From contig CP141132.1 of assembly GCA_035236585.1 (NCBI GenBank), positions 60,175,880-60,239,879 of the forward strand: a DNA stretch of 64,000 nt, written 5' to 3'. Positions 1-43,946 of this stretch are shown one piece after another. The number at the start of each line of letters is the position of its first letter. Position 1 is the first letter of the stretch. The notes below the pieces were generated by a model, which did not search any database, was not told where the DNA came from, and saw nothing but the letters and a program-made list of their open reading frames with translations. The DNA is from Warburgia ugandensis. Lineage: Eukaryota; Streptophyta; Magnoliopsida; Canellales; Canellaceae. A program made the position numbers and the translations under genes.

Positions 1-3000
1 TAAAAGGCTAAAGGGTTCAAGTTAAGAGAAAACTCTAATATTGGATTATTTTGTTGGTAACATTATATGGGTGACTTTTCTCTAAAGTCTCCCACCACAC
101 TATGCATATCCGTTAGCTGGTATTATGTATTTGGAGATAAAGTTTTTGGAAAAAGCCCTTACCTTAAAAGAAAATTGGAGTTTAGGGGTTTAAGTCAATT
201 GCTTTAGATATAGTGTTTTGAGTTCAAGGAAAAACATTTTAGATTTTTTTGAATTAAACCATAATGTGGCCCACAATGTTAGATTTTGTTGGTTCTTTAG
301 AAGTTTAGTTTATTTTAAAGAACATAAAATGTTAATCAGAGAATGAAATGATTAAAGTAACATGTTCTTATTAGTTTTAGTTATAATGGGATATCATATG
401 GGATACTTTTATCTAAAGTTTCTCAAAGTCTCACACCACACTATAAATACCGTCAAATAGTAGCATACATAAAAGGATAAATTTTTTTTAGGAAAAGCCC
501 TTACCTTATAAGAAAATTGAAGTTTAGGATTTCTTTATCCTTCCATAAGGATTTATTAAAAGGCTAAAAGGTTAAAGTCAATGGAAAAATCTAAGATTTG
601 GATTAATTTATTGGAAGTTGGTTCAAGCAAATTGCTTCAAATATGTCCTTTGGAGTTCAAGGAAAAATTTGTTAGATTTTTTTTAAATCTAACCTATAAT
701 GTGATCCACATTGCCTTATAGAAGTTTATTTTATTTTAAAGAACCTGAAATATTAATTAGAGAATGAAATGATTAAAATAACATGTTTCTAATGATTTTA
801 ATTATAATGGTGCAATCATGTGGGAGACTTTTCTTTAAAGTTTCTCAAAGTCTCACATCACATCATACATGCCTTCTAGATGGTAACATGTATATATGAA
901 TAATTTTTTTTAGGAAAAGCCCTTACCTTATAAGAAAATTGGAGTTTAATGTTCCATCATCTTTCCATGAGGATTTGCCAAAAGGCTTAAAGGTTCAAAT
1001 TAATGGAAAAATCTAAAATTGGAATAATTTATTGAAAGGTGGTTGTAGTCAATTGCTTCAAATACTTCCTTTGGAGTTCAAGGAAAAACATGTTAATTTT
1101 TTAAAATCAAACTCATATTGTGGCTCTTGCCACATAGAAGTTTATTTTATTTTAAAGAACCTGAAACATTAATTAAAAAATAAAATGGTTAATGTAAAAT
1201 GTTTCTATTGATTTTAGTTATAATGGTGACATCATATGGGAGACTTTTCTCTAAAGTTTTTCAAAGTCTTGGTCCACACTCTACATATCTTCTAGATGGT
1301 AGCATGTATATAAGGATAATACATTTTAGGAAAAGCCCTTACCATACAAGAAAATTAGAGTTTAGGGTTTTATTATTCTTCCATAAGTATTTGCTAAAAG
1401 GGTAAAAGGTTCAAGTCAATGAAAAAAAATCTAAGATTGGATTAATTTATTGGAAGGGTGTTGAAGTCAATTGCTTCAAATTCATCATTTGGAATTTGAA
1501 GAAAAACATGTTAGATTTTTAAAATCAAACACATAATGTGGCCCATGTTGCCACATTATATTTGTACTTTAAAGGTTTATTTTATTTCAAATAACCTAAA
1601 GTACTAATTAGAGAATGAAATCATTAAAGTAATATATTCCTATTGGTTTTAGTTATAATGGTGACATAATATGAAAAACTATTCTCTAAAGTTTCTCAAT
1701 GTCTCCCAACACCTCACACATACCTACTAGATGGTAACATATACATAAGGATAAAAGTTTTTTGGAAAAGCCCTTATCTTACAAAAAATTGAAGTTTGGG
1801 GTTCCACGATCCACCCTCGAGGATTTGCTAAAAGGCTAAAGGGTTCAATTTAAGGGGAAAAAATGTGATATTGGATTATTTTGTTGGGAGTGAGTTCAAG
1901 TCAATTTGTTTCAAATATGTCATTTAGAGTTTAAGGAAAATATGTTAGATTTTTTAAAAATAAAACTCATTATGTGGCCCACATGGTCACATTATATTTG
2001 TACTTTAGTAATTTATTTTATTTTAATTCAAAGAGCCTAAAATATTAATTAGAGAATAAAATGATTAAAGTAACATATTGTTGTTGCTTTCATTTATCAT
2101 GATGATCTCATATGGGTAATTCTTCTCTAAAGTCTCCCACCATACTATACATATATGCTGGATGGTATTATATATTTAGGGATGAAAGATTTTGGAAAAA
2201 AACTCTTACCTCAAAGAAACTTGGAATTTAAGGTTTCATTATCCTTCCATGAGAATTTGCTAAAAGATTAAAAGGTTGAAATAAATGAAAATTTCAAAAT
2301 TGGATTAATTTGTTGGAAGTGGGTTTAAGTCAATTGCTTCAAATACATCATTTGAAGTTCAAGGAAAAATATGTCAATTTTTTTTTAAAAATCATATCAT
2401 AATGTGGCCCCGCATTGCCACATTATGATGGTACTTTAAAAGTTTATTTTATTTTAAAGAACCTAAAATATTAATTAAAGAATGAAATGATTAAAGTAAC
2501 ATGTTACTAGTAGTTTTAGTTATAATGGTGATATCATATGGGAGACTTTTCTCTAAAGTTTTTTAAAGTCTCGCACCACACGATACATACCTTTTAGTTG
2601 ATAGCATGTATATAATGATAAAAAAATTTTTGGAAAAAGTCCTTACATTACAAGAAAATTGGAGTTTAGGGTCCCATCATTCTTCCATGAGGGTTTGCTA
2701 AAAGGCTAAAGGGTTCAAGTTATGAGAAAAATCAGATATTGGATTATTTTGTTAGAAGGGAGTTCTAGTCAATTGCTTAAAATACATCATTTTGAGTTTA
2801 GGAAAAATATTTTAGATTTTTTTTATTTTAAATCACACCCATAATGTGGCCAATATTTCCGCATTATGTTTGTACTTTAGAATTATTATTTTTTAACCCA
2901 AAATATGAATTAGAGAATGAAATGATTAAAGTAACATCTTCTTATTAGTTTTAGTTCTATTGTGACATCATATGGGAAACTTTTCTCCAATGTTTGCCAA

Positions 3001-3160
3001 AGTCTCCCACCATGCCTTGCATACCTACTAGATGGTAGCATGTGTATAAGAATAAAAGTCTTTTTGGAAGAATCCTTCATCTTATAAGAAAATTGGAGTT
3101 TAGGGTTACATCATCCTTCCATGAGGCTTCGTTAAAAGGCTAAAAGCTTTCTCTATTAAA
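1..3160. repeat. Tandem satellite-like array, ~430 bp monomer, about 8 copies
   Basis: The same AT-rich block recurs head to tail. A landmark related to GGGAGACTTTTCTCTAAAG lies near 69, 400, 822, 1238, 1673, 2113, 2540 and 2974, giving spacings of 331, 422, 416, 435, 440, 427 and 434 bp. A second landmark, GGAAAAGCCCTTACC, recurs at matching spacing near 150, 492, 912, 1329, 1764, 2196, 2632 and 3066. The first interval lacks about 95 bp. The array enters from the left edge and decays near 3160. Copies differ by many substitutions and small indels, so it is an old array. No coding capacity is seen. Confidence 0.9.
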
Positions 3161-4938
3161 ATATGACGACTGGATTTTGAGAATATTATACGATTAACGA
3201 GTAAATGGCTAAAAAACTAAAAGCTTTCCCCATTAAAGGTTATAGAGAATATTATATGATTTTTAGTGAATCAAGTTTCACTCAATTTTGAATTCGTTTG
3301 ATAGGGTTAGAATTTTAGTAAGTAGCTCTATCCATGAAATATATCTTCTTTTGTCTATGAGTTATGCTTGGAATTCTATTTTAATATTTAATATGTAATA
3401 CAATTTTTCAAAAAAATAATAATCCAATAATATAAGTCTCATTAACTTGTAAGGATGTTCAATAATTTTCCTAATTTTAAAAAATATGGAAATTACCATT
3501 TTAAATTAGATTTGTGATTTTGATTTTACAATGAAAATCAAAATTCTAAAGTATGAGTTTTTATTTTGGGTATATTTTAAAGTATCCCACCAAGTTTCAT
3601 GAATTTTTGTTTTCAATTTCAAAGAAAATTAGAGTCCTAGTTTATAGGAATAGAAAAGTGGGTTTTAAGTTATCTATATGCTAGACTTTTTATTTTTGCA
3701 TAAAAAATTTAAGGGTTCACTTTTATTATGATTGTGAACAAAACCCATATCCTAGTTTTTAAAATAAATTTTGTTTAATTAGATTACTCAAAATTAATGG
3801 TTTTAGTAAAATCCTTGAATACAAAGACATGAATTTTCTTATTCTCTTATATACACATATTATATATTTTTAATATTTATGTATATGCAAGAGATGACTC
3901 TTATATTGTTTAAATGAGTGGAAAAGAAAGAAGAAAATATTACTTGACATGCATATTGTTGTAATGTTTATAGGGGCTGGTTAAGAATAAAGGATTGATA
4001 CAAGGATATAATTGTATTTCAAATTTGTTACAAAATTTCTAGATAATCCCTTTGATAAATTTTAGTTGTTAGAAAGTTTATTTATTATTCTTACAAAATT
4101 ACATTAGAGACTTTTGACAATTTCAAAAGGTCAATTTTGTTATTTTAAATTTTTCTCTCAAGGATTGATTTGCAAATATAGAACAATTAGGCATATTTTC
4201 ATATTTATTATGCCATATTAGTTTGAATGATTAGATTGATGTTTGTTTTATTTATTAAATCATGCTATTTGTTTCATGATATTATAACTTCCAAGAGTGA
4301 CTTGGAAGTAGGCAAAGTATCTTGAGTCATAATTGTTGCATATAAGTGTCTATCTAGAAAAAGGCATAAAAGTAATCATCATCCAGGCATCAAATTGTTA
4401 AGTATAAAAGATGATGACTCACGCCCATAGAAAAACTATTGCAATTCAAAGAATAAACAAATTAGAGGAATAGATTCTTATAACAAAAGGATAAAATTCT
4501 AAATATCCAAAGCTATGGGATTTTCTCAATCTTGCAGCCTAGAACTAAATTAGCTTCAATTACAAGGATAATTAGCCAAACTACTATCATGCTATAGACC
4601 ATATCCACAGGAGGGTTATAATGACACACTTGTTTGCTAAAAATATTGCTAACATAGGTTAGCATAAATAATTCATGTTTATTTATATATTTGTTGAGAT
4701 AAAACATTTCTATATTTCTTGAGGTTGACAACAATAATAGAAGTGAAAATACTCAAATGATAGAATTCAAGAAAATATTTGTTCTCATACTAACTTAAGA
4801 ACAAGCATAAGGAACAAGTTGCCATTAGTTTATTATTTAGAAATCACAAGAAGTGGATAACATATTAACTTAAGGTATTTAAGATTAAGAAACTCAGCAA
4901 TTTTATTAGGTTTGTAATTTATAATTTATCTACAATAG

Positions 4939-4941
<3 letters not shown>
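3161..4941. other. AT-rich intergenic sequence, no gene seen
   Basis: This stretch has no long open frame and no recognisable protein homology in any frame. It follows the end of the satellite array and is strongly AT-rich. Confidence 0.6.

Positions 4942-4990
<49 letters not shown>
4942..4990. repeat. (AC)n microsatellite
   Basis: An uninterrupted CA dinucleotide run of about 48 bp. Confidence 0.97.
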
Positions 4991-4991
<1 letters not shown>

Positions 4992-5687
4992 GTAAGATTC
5001 TTAATAATGATTCTGCATTTGGTTTTATGAATGACTTCATGCTGGCCAGATCCAGCACATTAACGCTCTTGTGATAATCTCACTGCAATGTTCTTATCTA
5101 ATAAGAACAAAAGCAGGAGTTAACATAAGTATACTAAGATAAAGTACTTAAAGTATAAGCGAATATTTAGAATTATATGGTATTTACTAAGCACAAAAGG
5201 ACATAACTAATAATATCATATCTCAAGGCATAAGGCATTGAACTTAAATTGTTTAGGGAGTATTTGGATCATGAAAGATTTCATTAGTTAGGAGTTCTCT
5301 TTAAAGTTATTGTCTGTGCATTTAAACACCATGAGTTTTGGATATTGCAATATCACAGTTATATGATGATTCACATTATATGTATACATAAGGCATAGAA
5401 ATAACATAGCGTCAATTATGATAAGAAAGGCTAAACCTTAAATATGAGTATTTGTTTGTTCATTATAAAGAATAATGTCACGTAAAGTGCTTAAATAATG
5501 CATAGTAATATATGAAAGGAAATTCTCATCTAATAGTGTAACCACCATAACTATTGGAATGACGTTGCTTCATTTTCTAATGTGTTGCCATACATTAGTT
5601 AATTCTCATTGTCTATCATTTTTTGAGAATTTTTATTTATTTATTTATTTATTATGTGAGTCAAGTGCGAGAATGTTAAATTATTTA
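4991..5687. other. AT-rich intergenic sequence, no gene seen
   Basis: No coding or RNA gene is recognised. A short TTTA-repeat tract lies near 5632-5655. Confidence 0.55.
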
Positions 5688-5957
5688 AATCTAACCCATA
5701 TTATGACCTACAAAAAACTTGAAGTATCAATAAGAGAATAAAGTAATTTATTCCTATTGGTCCTAGATAAAATGGTGACATCATTTGAAAGACTTTTTCC
5801 TAAAGTTTCTCAAACTCTCTTAACACACAATATGTACTTACTTGATGATAGCATGTATATAAAGACAAGATCCTTTGGGAAAAGCCCTAACCTTTAAGGA
5901 AACTAGAGTTTAGGCTCTATCATCCTTTCTATAAGGATTTGCTAAATGGTTAGAAGT
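5688..5957 (+). repeat. Isolated diverged copy of the upstream satellite monomer
   Basis: The order of landmarks matches the monomer of the 1-3160 array: a block like the start of the monomer's AACCTA/AATTAGAGAATGAAAT part, then a diverged AAGACTTTTTCCTAAAG block, then GGGAAAAGCCCTAACC near 5877, then GGATTTGCTAAA. It lies about 2.5 kb beyond the array end, so it was either separated by insertion or dispersed as a single unit. Confidence 0.8.
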
Positions 5958-6389
5958 TTTTTCTATTAAAATGAAGATTAGAGATTCAAGTTCCACATCA
6001 ATATACTATCATGACCATATGTAAATAGTTTATTTCATATTTTAGAGATTAAACGAAAGTAAACAAGCTTTCCCAAAAACCATCACATGTTGAGTGGAAA
6101 AATAAAATAAAAACTAGCAATCTGAATAAGAAATGCTGGCATAGAGCACAACTCCAAAACTCCTTTTTTTTTTTTTTTATAGTGGGACCACATAGCATTG
6201 ATCTATGTTGTTCATTTGACTTTCTAACTTTGGATGTCCAAGGACCAAAAATCATGGTAAATGGAGACATCAACATGAAAGCACGATTTTTGGACGCTAG
6301 AGGTGCCCTCTTGAATGTATTTTAAACCACTACAAATCCAAACCAAAGACAGACCGATGAATGGTGTGGATCAATGCAATGTGGGACCC

Positions 6390-6700
6390 ATTATACAGAA
6401 GTAAAGAGTTGCACGGCTCCTAAAGTGTTGCTGCGCTTTATACCAGCATTCCCGGGATAATAACTGAATAAGTGGCAAATATATAACGGCCGTTGGGCGT
6501 TATTAGGGGCAAAATGAGGATGAATGTACCAACCTTGTAACCCAGAGAGTGAGTGATGAAGACCCTGTATCCACCTTATCTGCGCCACTCAATCATCAAA
6601 AGACGTAGAGAAGGCAAAACAGCTTCTGGCCCTGCCTACCCTGCTACTCAGATTACAACCTCTTTCCTTCACCATGTAATCTTTTAATTAGAATACAGTC
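6390..6700 (+). promoter_or_regulatory. Putative promoter and 5' UTR of the CLC-e-like gene
   Basis: This is the 300 bp upstream of the inferred start codon. An AATATATAACG stretch at 6477-6488 is a plausible TATA box, which would put transcription start near 6510 and leave a 5' UTR of about 190 nt. No other core element is certain. The TATA assignment is inference from position and composition. Confidence 0.35.
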
Positions 6701-37694
<30,994 letters not shown>

Positions 37695-38374
37695 AAGTGA
37701 ATAAACATGTATATGTTTGTTTGGAGATCAAAGTTGAAGCATGACTTCTTAAGGGCCTCTCCTGGAGCAACATGGTCCTAGGTTGAAGTCCATGGAGACC
37801 GGAAATTTCATCAGCACAGAACTTTGTGATGGTGAAGAAGCACGGCTCATAACTGCAGTAGTATTTTTTGTGAGAGAGTTAGAAAGAATGTCAGAACCGG
37901 TAATATCAGGTTCTACAATGGGAAGGTCAGTGCTTATTACAAAGAACCAACCTGGCACGGGCCTTCCCCAGTGGAGCATTTCGGAGAAAACTACAGGTAA
38001 CCAGTTTCAGCACTACATTTGTGCAGCAGTTCCCACATGTATTTTGAAGAAGAGGCTGAAGGATGAAAATAAGGCAGCAGTTGTGACTTCTCACCCTTGT
38101 TGGACACCAGAGGTGCTCTCCTTTCTCAAAAAGAGTCCACTTTTCTTAAATTTGGATAGGCTTACAAATAATCCAGTTGTAATTACTTTGTTCTCTGGAT
38201 TTTTTAGTAAGAAAAAGAAGAAGAAGAAGAAGAAGAAGAAGAAGAAGAAGAAACGAAAAAGAGAGATTACATTTTCATTACACTTGCAAAATTCCAAATT
38301 GATCCAATTTTTTTAACTAAATTGTACTCTTTCCTGTTTTGATGTCACTGCCACATTTTGATTAGTCTAATAAA
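37695..38374 (+). terminator. CLC-e 3' UTR candidate with polyadenylation signals
   Basis: AATAAA occurs at 37700-37705, only a few bases after the stop, and again at 38369-38374. The second is the more plausible signal because the first leaves almost no 3' UTR. A 534-nt open frame (37783-38316) lies between; its tail is a Lys run from the AAG repeat and it resembles nothing I know. Confidence 0.4.
38215..38252. repeat. (AAG)n microsatellite
   Basis: About 12 AAG trinucleotides in a row. Confidence 0.95.
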
Positions 38375-40874
38375 GTTCATTGTCATCTATTTTGTCCAAA
38401 TTCTCTGTTGAAAGATTCTCTCTTACATGCTGGAGCTTAAAGCCTTATTAGGTACTAACTGGCTTTCTTCTTTATAATTCTAGTTGGTGAAGTAGATGTA
38501 AGATCAAATCTAGTAAAAATGATAGCCATTTTGTAATGAAAGAAAAGGAAGGTAAAGGAAGCAACTTGCTATTTTTACACAAAATCATATGATATTGTGT
38601 GCTACTGAGGGCTGCTTTGGAGTGTCCATTCACCACTGCCATTTCCGTCCCCAATCTACCTACACCTACCCCCCTCCGCCCCACCCTAATCCAAAGTTTA
38701 ATTTGCCACCAGGACCAGACTTCCTGTGTCTCCATATTTTTACCTGAATCTCGTGTACCTCTCCTCATTCTCAACTAATATAAACCCAGCTAACCCCTTT
38801 GCAAATCCAAGCCCCATGAGTCCACTGTCTGTATGTGTCTTGAACGTGCAGGGTTTCATGCGTGCTGCTTATCATAGTCAAAACCATACCATCTTCCATC
38901 CAATACTATATTAGCAGTTACCAGACTGTTCCAAAAACCCAACTTCCCAGCAGCCTACTCTGTTAAGAGATATAACCCCACCTCTGCTCAATTGCATCAG
39001 TATTCCATGAAACCATGGCCAAAACCTACTGCTCATATTATGGACTCTGTAAGAGCTGAAATTGATCTGGACTTGCACCTCTGTCTACATGCCCAGCCTC
39101 CCAAGGATCAGTATAAATTTCATGAGCCTGGATCTCGAAGACTTCCACTGGATCATTTAAGGCTTAAAAATTTGCAGTGATTAAAAAGGTTCCAAGTTTC
39201 TCCATTAGTTTCTACAATATTATGAAGCTATGTGACTCGAAAGGAATGCTAGAGGTCATGCTGATTAACCCTGTATCGTGTTTCTTGTCTGCTTTAGGGA
39301 CAACTTGGAAGCATGTTGGAAGGACTTTCGTATAGTCTAAGCAAAAGCTGGACACTGAAGTGCAATCGAACAACTACAGCAGTATCTAACACCAGTGAGG
39401 ATAGAGTTACATCCTACATAATTGGAAGTGGATAGGGCCATTCATGCAACTATTTCTACACCAGGACGGCGGTTAGCAAAGTCACAATTGTGAGGTCTGT
39501 GGACTTGAGAGAACCCCTTTCATTGAGGACTTTCCTCGGGACAGCAGATGATGTTCTATGGCAGGCATTTGCAGTATAACTGCATTGCAGATCATATTCT
39601 ATTCTACTTTTGAGTTATGTGGGTCACAGAAAGGATCAGAGTCAGTGAAACCATGAAGATTCTCAGAAATAGACGAGAATAAATAATAGAGTTTACTCGA
39701 ATTATAGACATTCACTGCAGTCATGCAAAGCAAAAGAGAACAAGCAAGAGAACATTTGGCTTCTAAGAATTGAAGGAAACACGCCTTTGCAATAGTGACA
39801 ATGCCAAATAACTACCTGCCCCTGTATATGGTTCTGCAAACTTAAAGTAGCACCTATATGAAGAAAGGGTAGACTGGAATAGCTGGTCCTTTGAGCTCTG
39901 GGACCTCTGTGGCAGTGGTCAACCACAAGCTCAACTAAATGATTGACAATCCTCCAACGTATCTCAGCAGAATTGATTTCGGAAACAACCAGCAGATATC
40001 TTCTAAAGAGATTCTGTTTCGGAAAGAACCGTGCAGGTATTTGCAGAACAACTAACATAAGGAAATAATAAACAGATATCCTAGTAGCTGGAACTTTGTC
40101 AGTGAAAATGTCCAAGTCTTTGAACCACTGTGCCCAAGCAATTCCGAGGTCAATGAGCCATCAAAGAATCTGATCCAGACTCTGCTGCAGCATGGACGGG
40201 CAAGAACAAGCACATCCTAGGAACAAGAAATCAATCAATCAATCAACATTTATCCCCATGTTAGTAAATTCTGTCTTTCCAAGTCTAACCCAAATCAAGA
40301 CATCATGATGTTGCCAAAAATAAGAAAGAGGAGCCAAAAGCAGGTCAGGCAGATGTAGTAGGCTTGAAATGAATTACTGTTGGAGCACTCAGCCAGAAAG
40401 AAGTTAATTATCCAAGTCTAAGTTTAGTATCCAACTCTAAAATCCTTCGATTTTCTGGTAGTAGACCCATGGATGCAATAGACAATGACCTGTCCGGATA
40501 TCTATGAAGTTAACTCTTATCCAGTGCTGTCTTCATCCAAGTCATCTGAACCATCATTAGCTAGGTGTTTAAACAGTTGGTATGCATGTTTATATCAACA
40601 AATGGGTCGTTCTTTCTCTCAGTTTCAAGTGGACCTAGATATGTTTGGAATGATTCATATAGATCATATTATATTCACCCAAGCTATCCTTGTTCTATTA
40701 GCAGCCCCGGCAAGAAAACTACTGTGACTTTTATCTACCGTTATTCAACTAAAAGCCCGGCATTGTCTAACCAATCAGCAGTCTTTGGCTTGGTCCGTGG
40801 AGATTTTAATGCAATTGTAGGAGATTAGGATCACTTTTTAACGCAGATATTCTGATTCATGAGAATGCCAAAAA
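38375..40874. other. Intergenic sequence, no gene seen
   Basis: Short open frames only, with no recognisable protein motifs. Confidence 0.5.
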
Positions 40875-41043
40875 GCAGCCCAGGTGCTTGAAGCTCCTGC
40901 TTTTGCAGGGTCCAGGGAAGCAGCAGACCACAAGGGTTAATAGTATGCAACCTTACCTTGCATTTTGCAAGTGGCTGTTTTCACACTTGGAACCCATGAC
41001 CTAAAGGTCACACAACGACAACTCTACCATTGCACCAAGGCTC
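40875..41043 (-). mobile_element. Au-type SINE copy
   Basis: In reverse orientation: CCTTGGTGCAATGG head, GACCTTTAGGTCATGGGTTCC, AACAGCCACTTGCAAAATG and ACCCTTGTGGTCTGCTGCTTCC, ending in GGGCTG. Confidence 0.88.
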
Positions 41044-41427
41044 AACATCTCGAACCATGAGGTCATACTGTAAATTGTGTCCCCATCCGATCAGTATATT
41101 TCTCACTGCCTCACCCTCTGGTTCTACAAGAAACTGAACTCTTTCCCATTCATGTTGCAAGAGAAGACTGGGAAAACATGGCCAACCATAGGTCACGTGT
41201 TTTCTCATTTTATCAACTTGTATAGCATGCTCGGAAAGATCCCCTTAGAAAGTGGCCCAGGGGACTTGAAAATGCTTTCATGGCAGTGAATAAACAGCAA
41301 TTTTACACTAATAAAACCATTAACTTGAGGTGCCCTTGAACTACCAACTTCATGAGCGGCTTGGGGACCAAAAAGCCATGTGAGAGCAGAAAGTGTCTTA
41401 ACTGATTGAAAGGTGATACCTGAAGAA

Positions 41428-41503
41428 AGGGCAGCCTACGTATGTGGGGTTCAGGAAAGGGACCGACCACAAGCGTTTATAGTAAGCAGTCTTACCTGAC
41501 AAA
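41428..41503 (-). mobile_element. Truncated Au-type SINE fragment
   Basis: Only the 3' half of the family remains (GTCAGGTAAGACTGC, GCTTGTGGTCGGTCCC and the region before GGCTGCCC). The tRNA-like head is missing. Confidence 0.65.
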
Positions 41504-43241
41504 AGAATGAGAAGAAAATTTATGAAGTATGTGCTGAATTGGCATCTTGGCCATAGACAGAGGAGTTCACATGAGATTTTGGGATCCCATCAGAAACCTT
41601 TATCCCCCAACCCATCACCCTTCACAATGTTGAACTTCTGACATGGGCAGAGAGAATGAAGTCTTACAAATATGATGTACAAACCTTACAATTCATGAAG
41701 CCATCTATAGATCCCGGTCTCGATGGGTTTGATGCTGCACTACTTTAGGAAAAATTAAGATGACAAAGAACCATGACTGATTATGGGCCTGGGCACATCT
41801 TGAAGGAAACGAACACGATTTCCACTGCCTTAAAAAATCCGTGAGCAAATTTATCTCAGGTTTTGGACCCATAAATTTCTTGAAATGCATTGGCAGGATC
41901 ATATCAAGATGGTTGAAAAGAATAACAAAACATTATCCCCACTTAGCAAAGGGTCTTTATCAAAGCCACCATATTAAATGGCCTATGAAATTCTCATGTT
42001 TTTTACTGACAAATGCAATCAGAATTCTTCACACGATCTCTGTCGAATTCTTATAACACCATAAATAGCTCATCAAAAGAACCTGTTCTTAGCTATTTAT
42101 CCACTCAGCGAGTACTCTCTCAGCAGCCGTCTAGCAAAATTATGCTGGTCATGTCCTATTATCTCTCATCTTCTCTCTACTGATGATCTGCTTATATTTT
42201 CCAGTTGATACAGCTTTTCGAGTAAATTCATCTTACCAATATCCCTGGAGAAGTTTGCCATGCCAATCACACTTCTAAAAAGTTCTACAAGAAACTCCCT
42301 GTCTCAGTTTGGGTTTGTCACCACTGACTTGGATCAGCACACAAGAATGGGAGAAAGCAGTCCTCCGAGTAGCTAGAAAAATAACTCTAGTCAAATCCAT
42401 AATGGCATGTTTATCCTAAGAAAGAAAATAATTTTCCTATAGGATCTGCTTCCAGTGAAAAAGAGATGAAATTTATAAATTTGAGAACAATACGCAAATC
42501 TAATCTCAGTTCAGCTCAATCCTTAGTTTTGTCTGAGTTATGTCTTTTATATTTCTTGTTTCTCCCACTTTGATCTATTTCTTTATTTCTTTTTCTTTTT
42601 CTCTGCTACTAAGACTTCCTCAGTCATGGCCGCATCTGTAAATTTTCCTCCCCTTTTCTAATATAAATCTTACCACCAGCTTAAGAAAAATGAAAATGTA
42701 ATCAAATTGGTTGCTTAGGCATTACAAGTCTAAGATAGCTAAATTAGGCCTTCACAGAAGATAGTTTGGCTTGTGCTGACAACTAAAGCTTCTTTTGGGG
42801 CTGTTTGCAGCGGACTAAAAAACCATGGATTATATTGTCAATGCATTCTACTTTCTTCCGCTGCTATTTATGGCGGAAAACATGTATAGATTATGCAAAC
42901 ATAAGTAAAATAGAGCCAAAACATGGGGTTGTTTTTTCTTAAGTAATCTTATATATGTCTTAAGCAATCAAATAACAAGGAAAAAATAAAAGTCCAAGAA
43001 TAACTTAATCCGTGCTTTGTCATTCCCATATCAAATAATAGCCCCTTTGGTCTAATTATCTCTCCTAATGAATCTATTGCTAGGGTGTACAGTTTGGCAA
43101 CTTCCCAGTTCGTGGACTAGAGCTCATCAATTCTGACTTAGGCTGGTAGAGATTTGAGAAACTATAAGCCCCTTAAGTTCCAAATCTAGAAGGGATACTT
43201 TTCATTCCCTCAGAACTGGTGAGTCCTAAACATGCATAAAT
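41504..43241. other. Intergenic sequence, no gene seen
   Basis: No protein-like frame or identifiable element. Confidence 0.5.
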
Positions 43242-43376
43242 GGGCAGTCTCAGTGCACGAAGCTCCCGTGTATGCAGGGTCCAGGGAAGGGGCGGACCAT
43301 AAGGGTATATAGTACACATCTTTACCTTGCATTTTTGTAAGAGACTGTTTCCGCATCTTGAACCCGTGACCTCAAG
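43242..43376 (-). mobile_element. Au-type SINE copy, head-truncated
   Basis: In reverse orientation it carries GAGGTCACGGGTTCAAGATG, GGAAACAGTCTCTTAC, GGTCCGCCCCTTCCC and CGGGAGCTTCGTGCACTG. The first part of the tRNA-like region is missing. Confidence 0.85.
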
Positions 43377-43807
43377 TTCTAAACCTGCATGTGGTGTAAA
43401 AAGACCTCATACTTCATTCTATCCCTGTTCTTCTTCATGATCTCTAACTGCCAAGTACTTGAAACCCTAGTAGCATTAAACAGAAAACTTTCTAGAGGAC
43501 AAGGGAAAGGTGCATCCTCTTGGTTGGAGAAAACTAAGGTAAAGAGTCTTTTATATGGGCAATTTTGATTGTTCTTCTCATTCATCATGTCAAGGGTGAG
43601 ATTCCTTTGTCAGAGTGGGCGAAAAGAAAGGCTTCCACCATCAATTTTGGGAAACCGTAAAGATGGGGTAAATTGGTACCAATTGTGCACCGCTTGGTAC
43701 CAGTAGAGTTGTCAATGGTCCAGTTCCAATTCGTTTCCCCTGAAAATTGGAATTAGACAGCTATGATTTCAACCACATTGGTACCACTCAATTTTCGAAT
43801 TTTGGAG

Positions 43808-43946
43808 TTTCGAGGAAGAGATAGACCACAATAGTCAATAGTACGCAATCTTATATTGCATTGTACAAAAGGCTGTATTCACACCATGAACCTATGACCT
43901 CAAGGTCAACAACAACAACAACTCTACTATTGCGCCAAGCTCTCCT
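43808..43946 (-). mobile_element. Diverged Au-type SINE copy
   Basis: In reverse orientation it has CTTGGCGCAATAG, GACCTTGAGGTCATAGGTTCATGG and then degraded core blocks. Its 3' end is lost. Confidence 0.75.

Noticed and set aside
1..3160. CRISPR-like or minisatellite array
   Set aside because: Monomers are about 430 bp and diverged along their whole length, without short conserved repeats and unique spacers.
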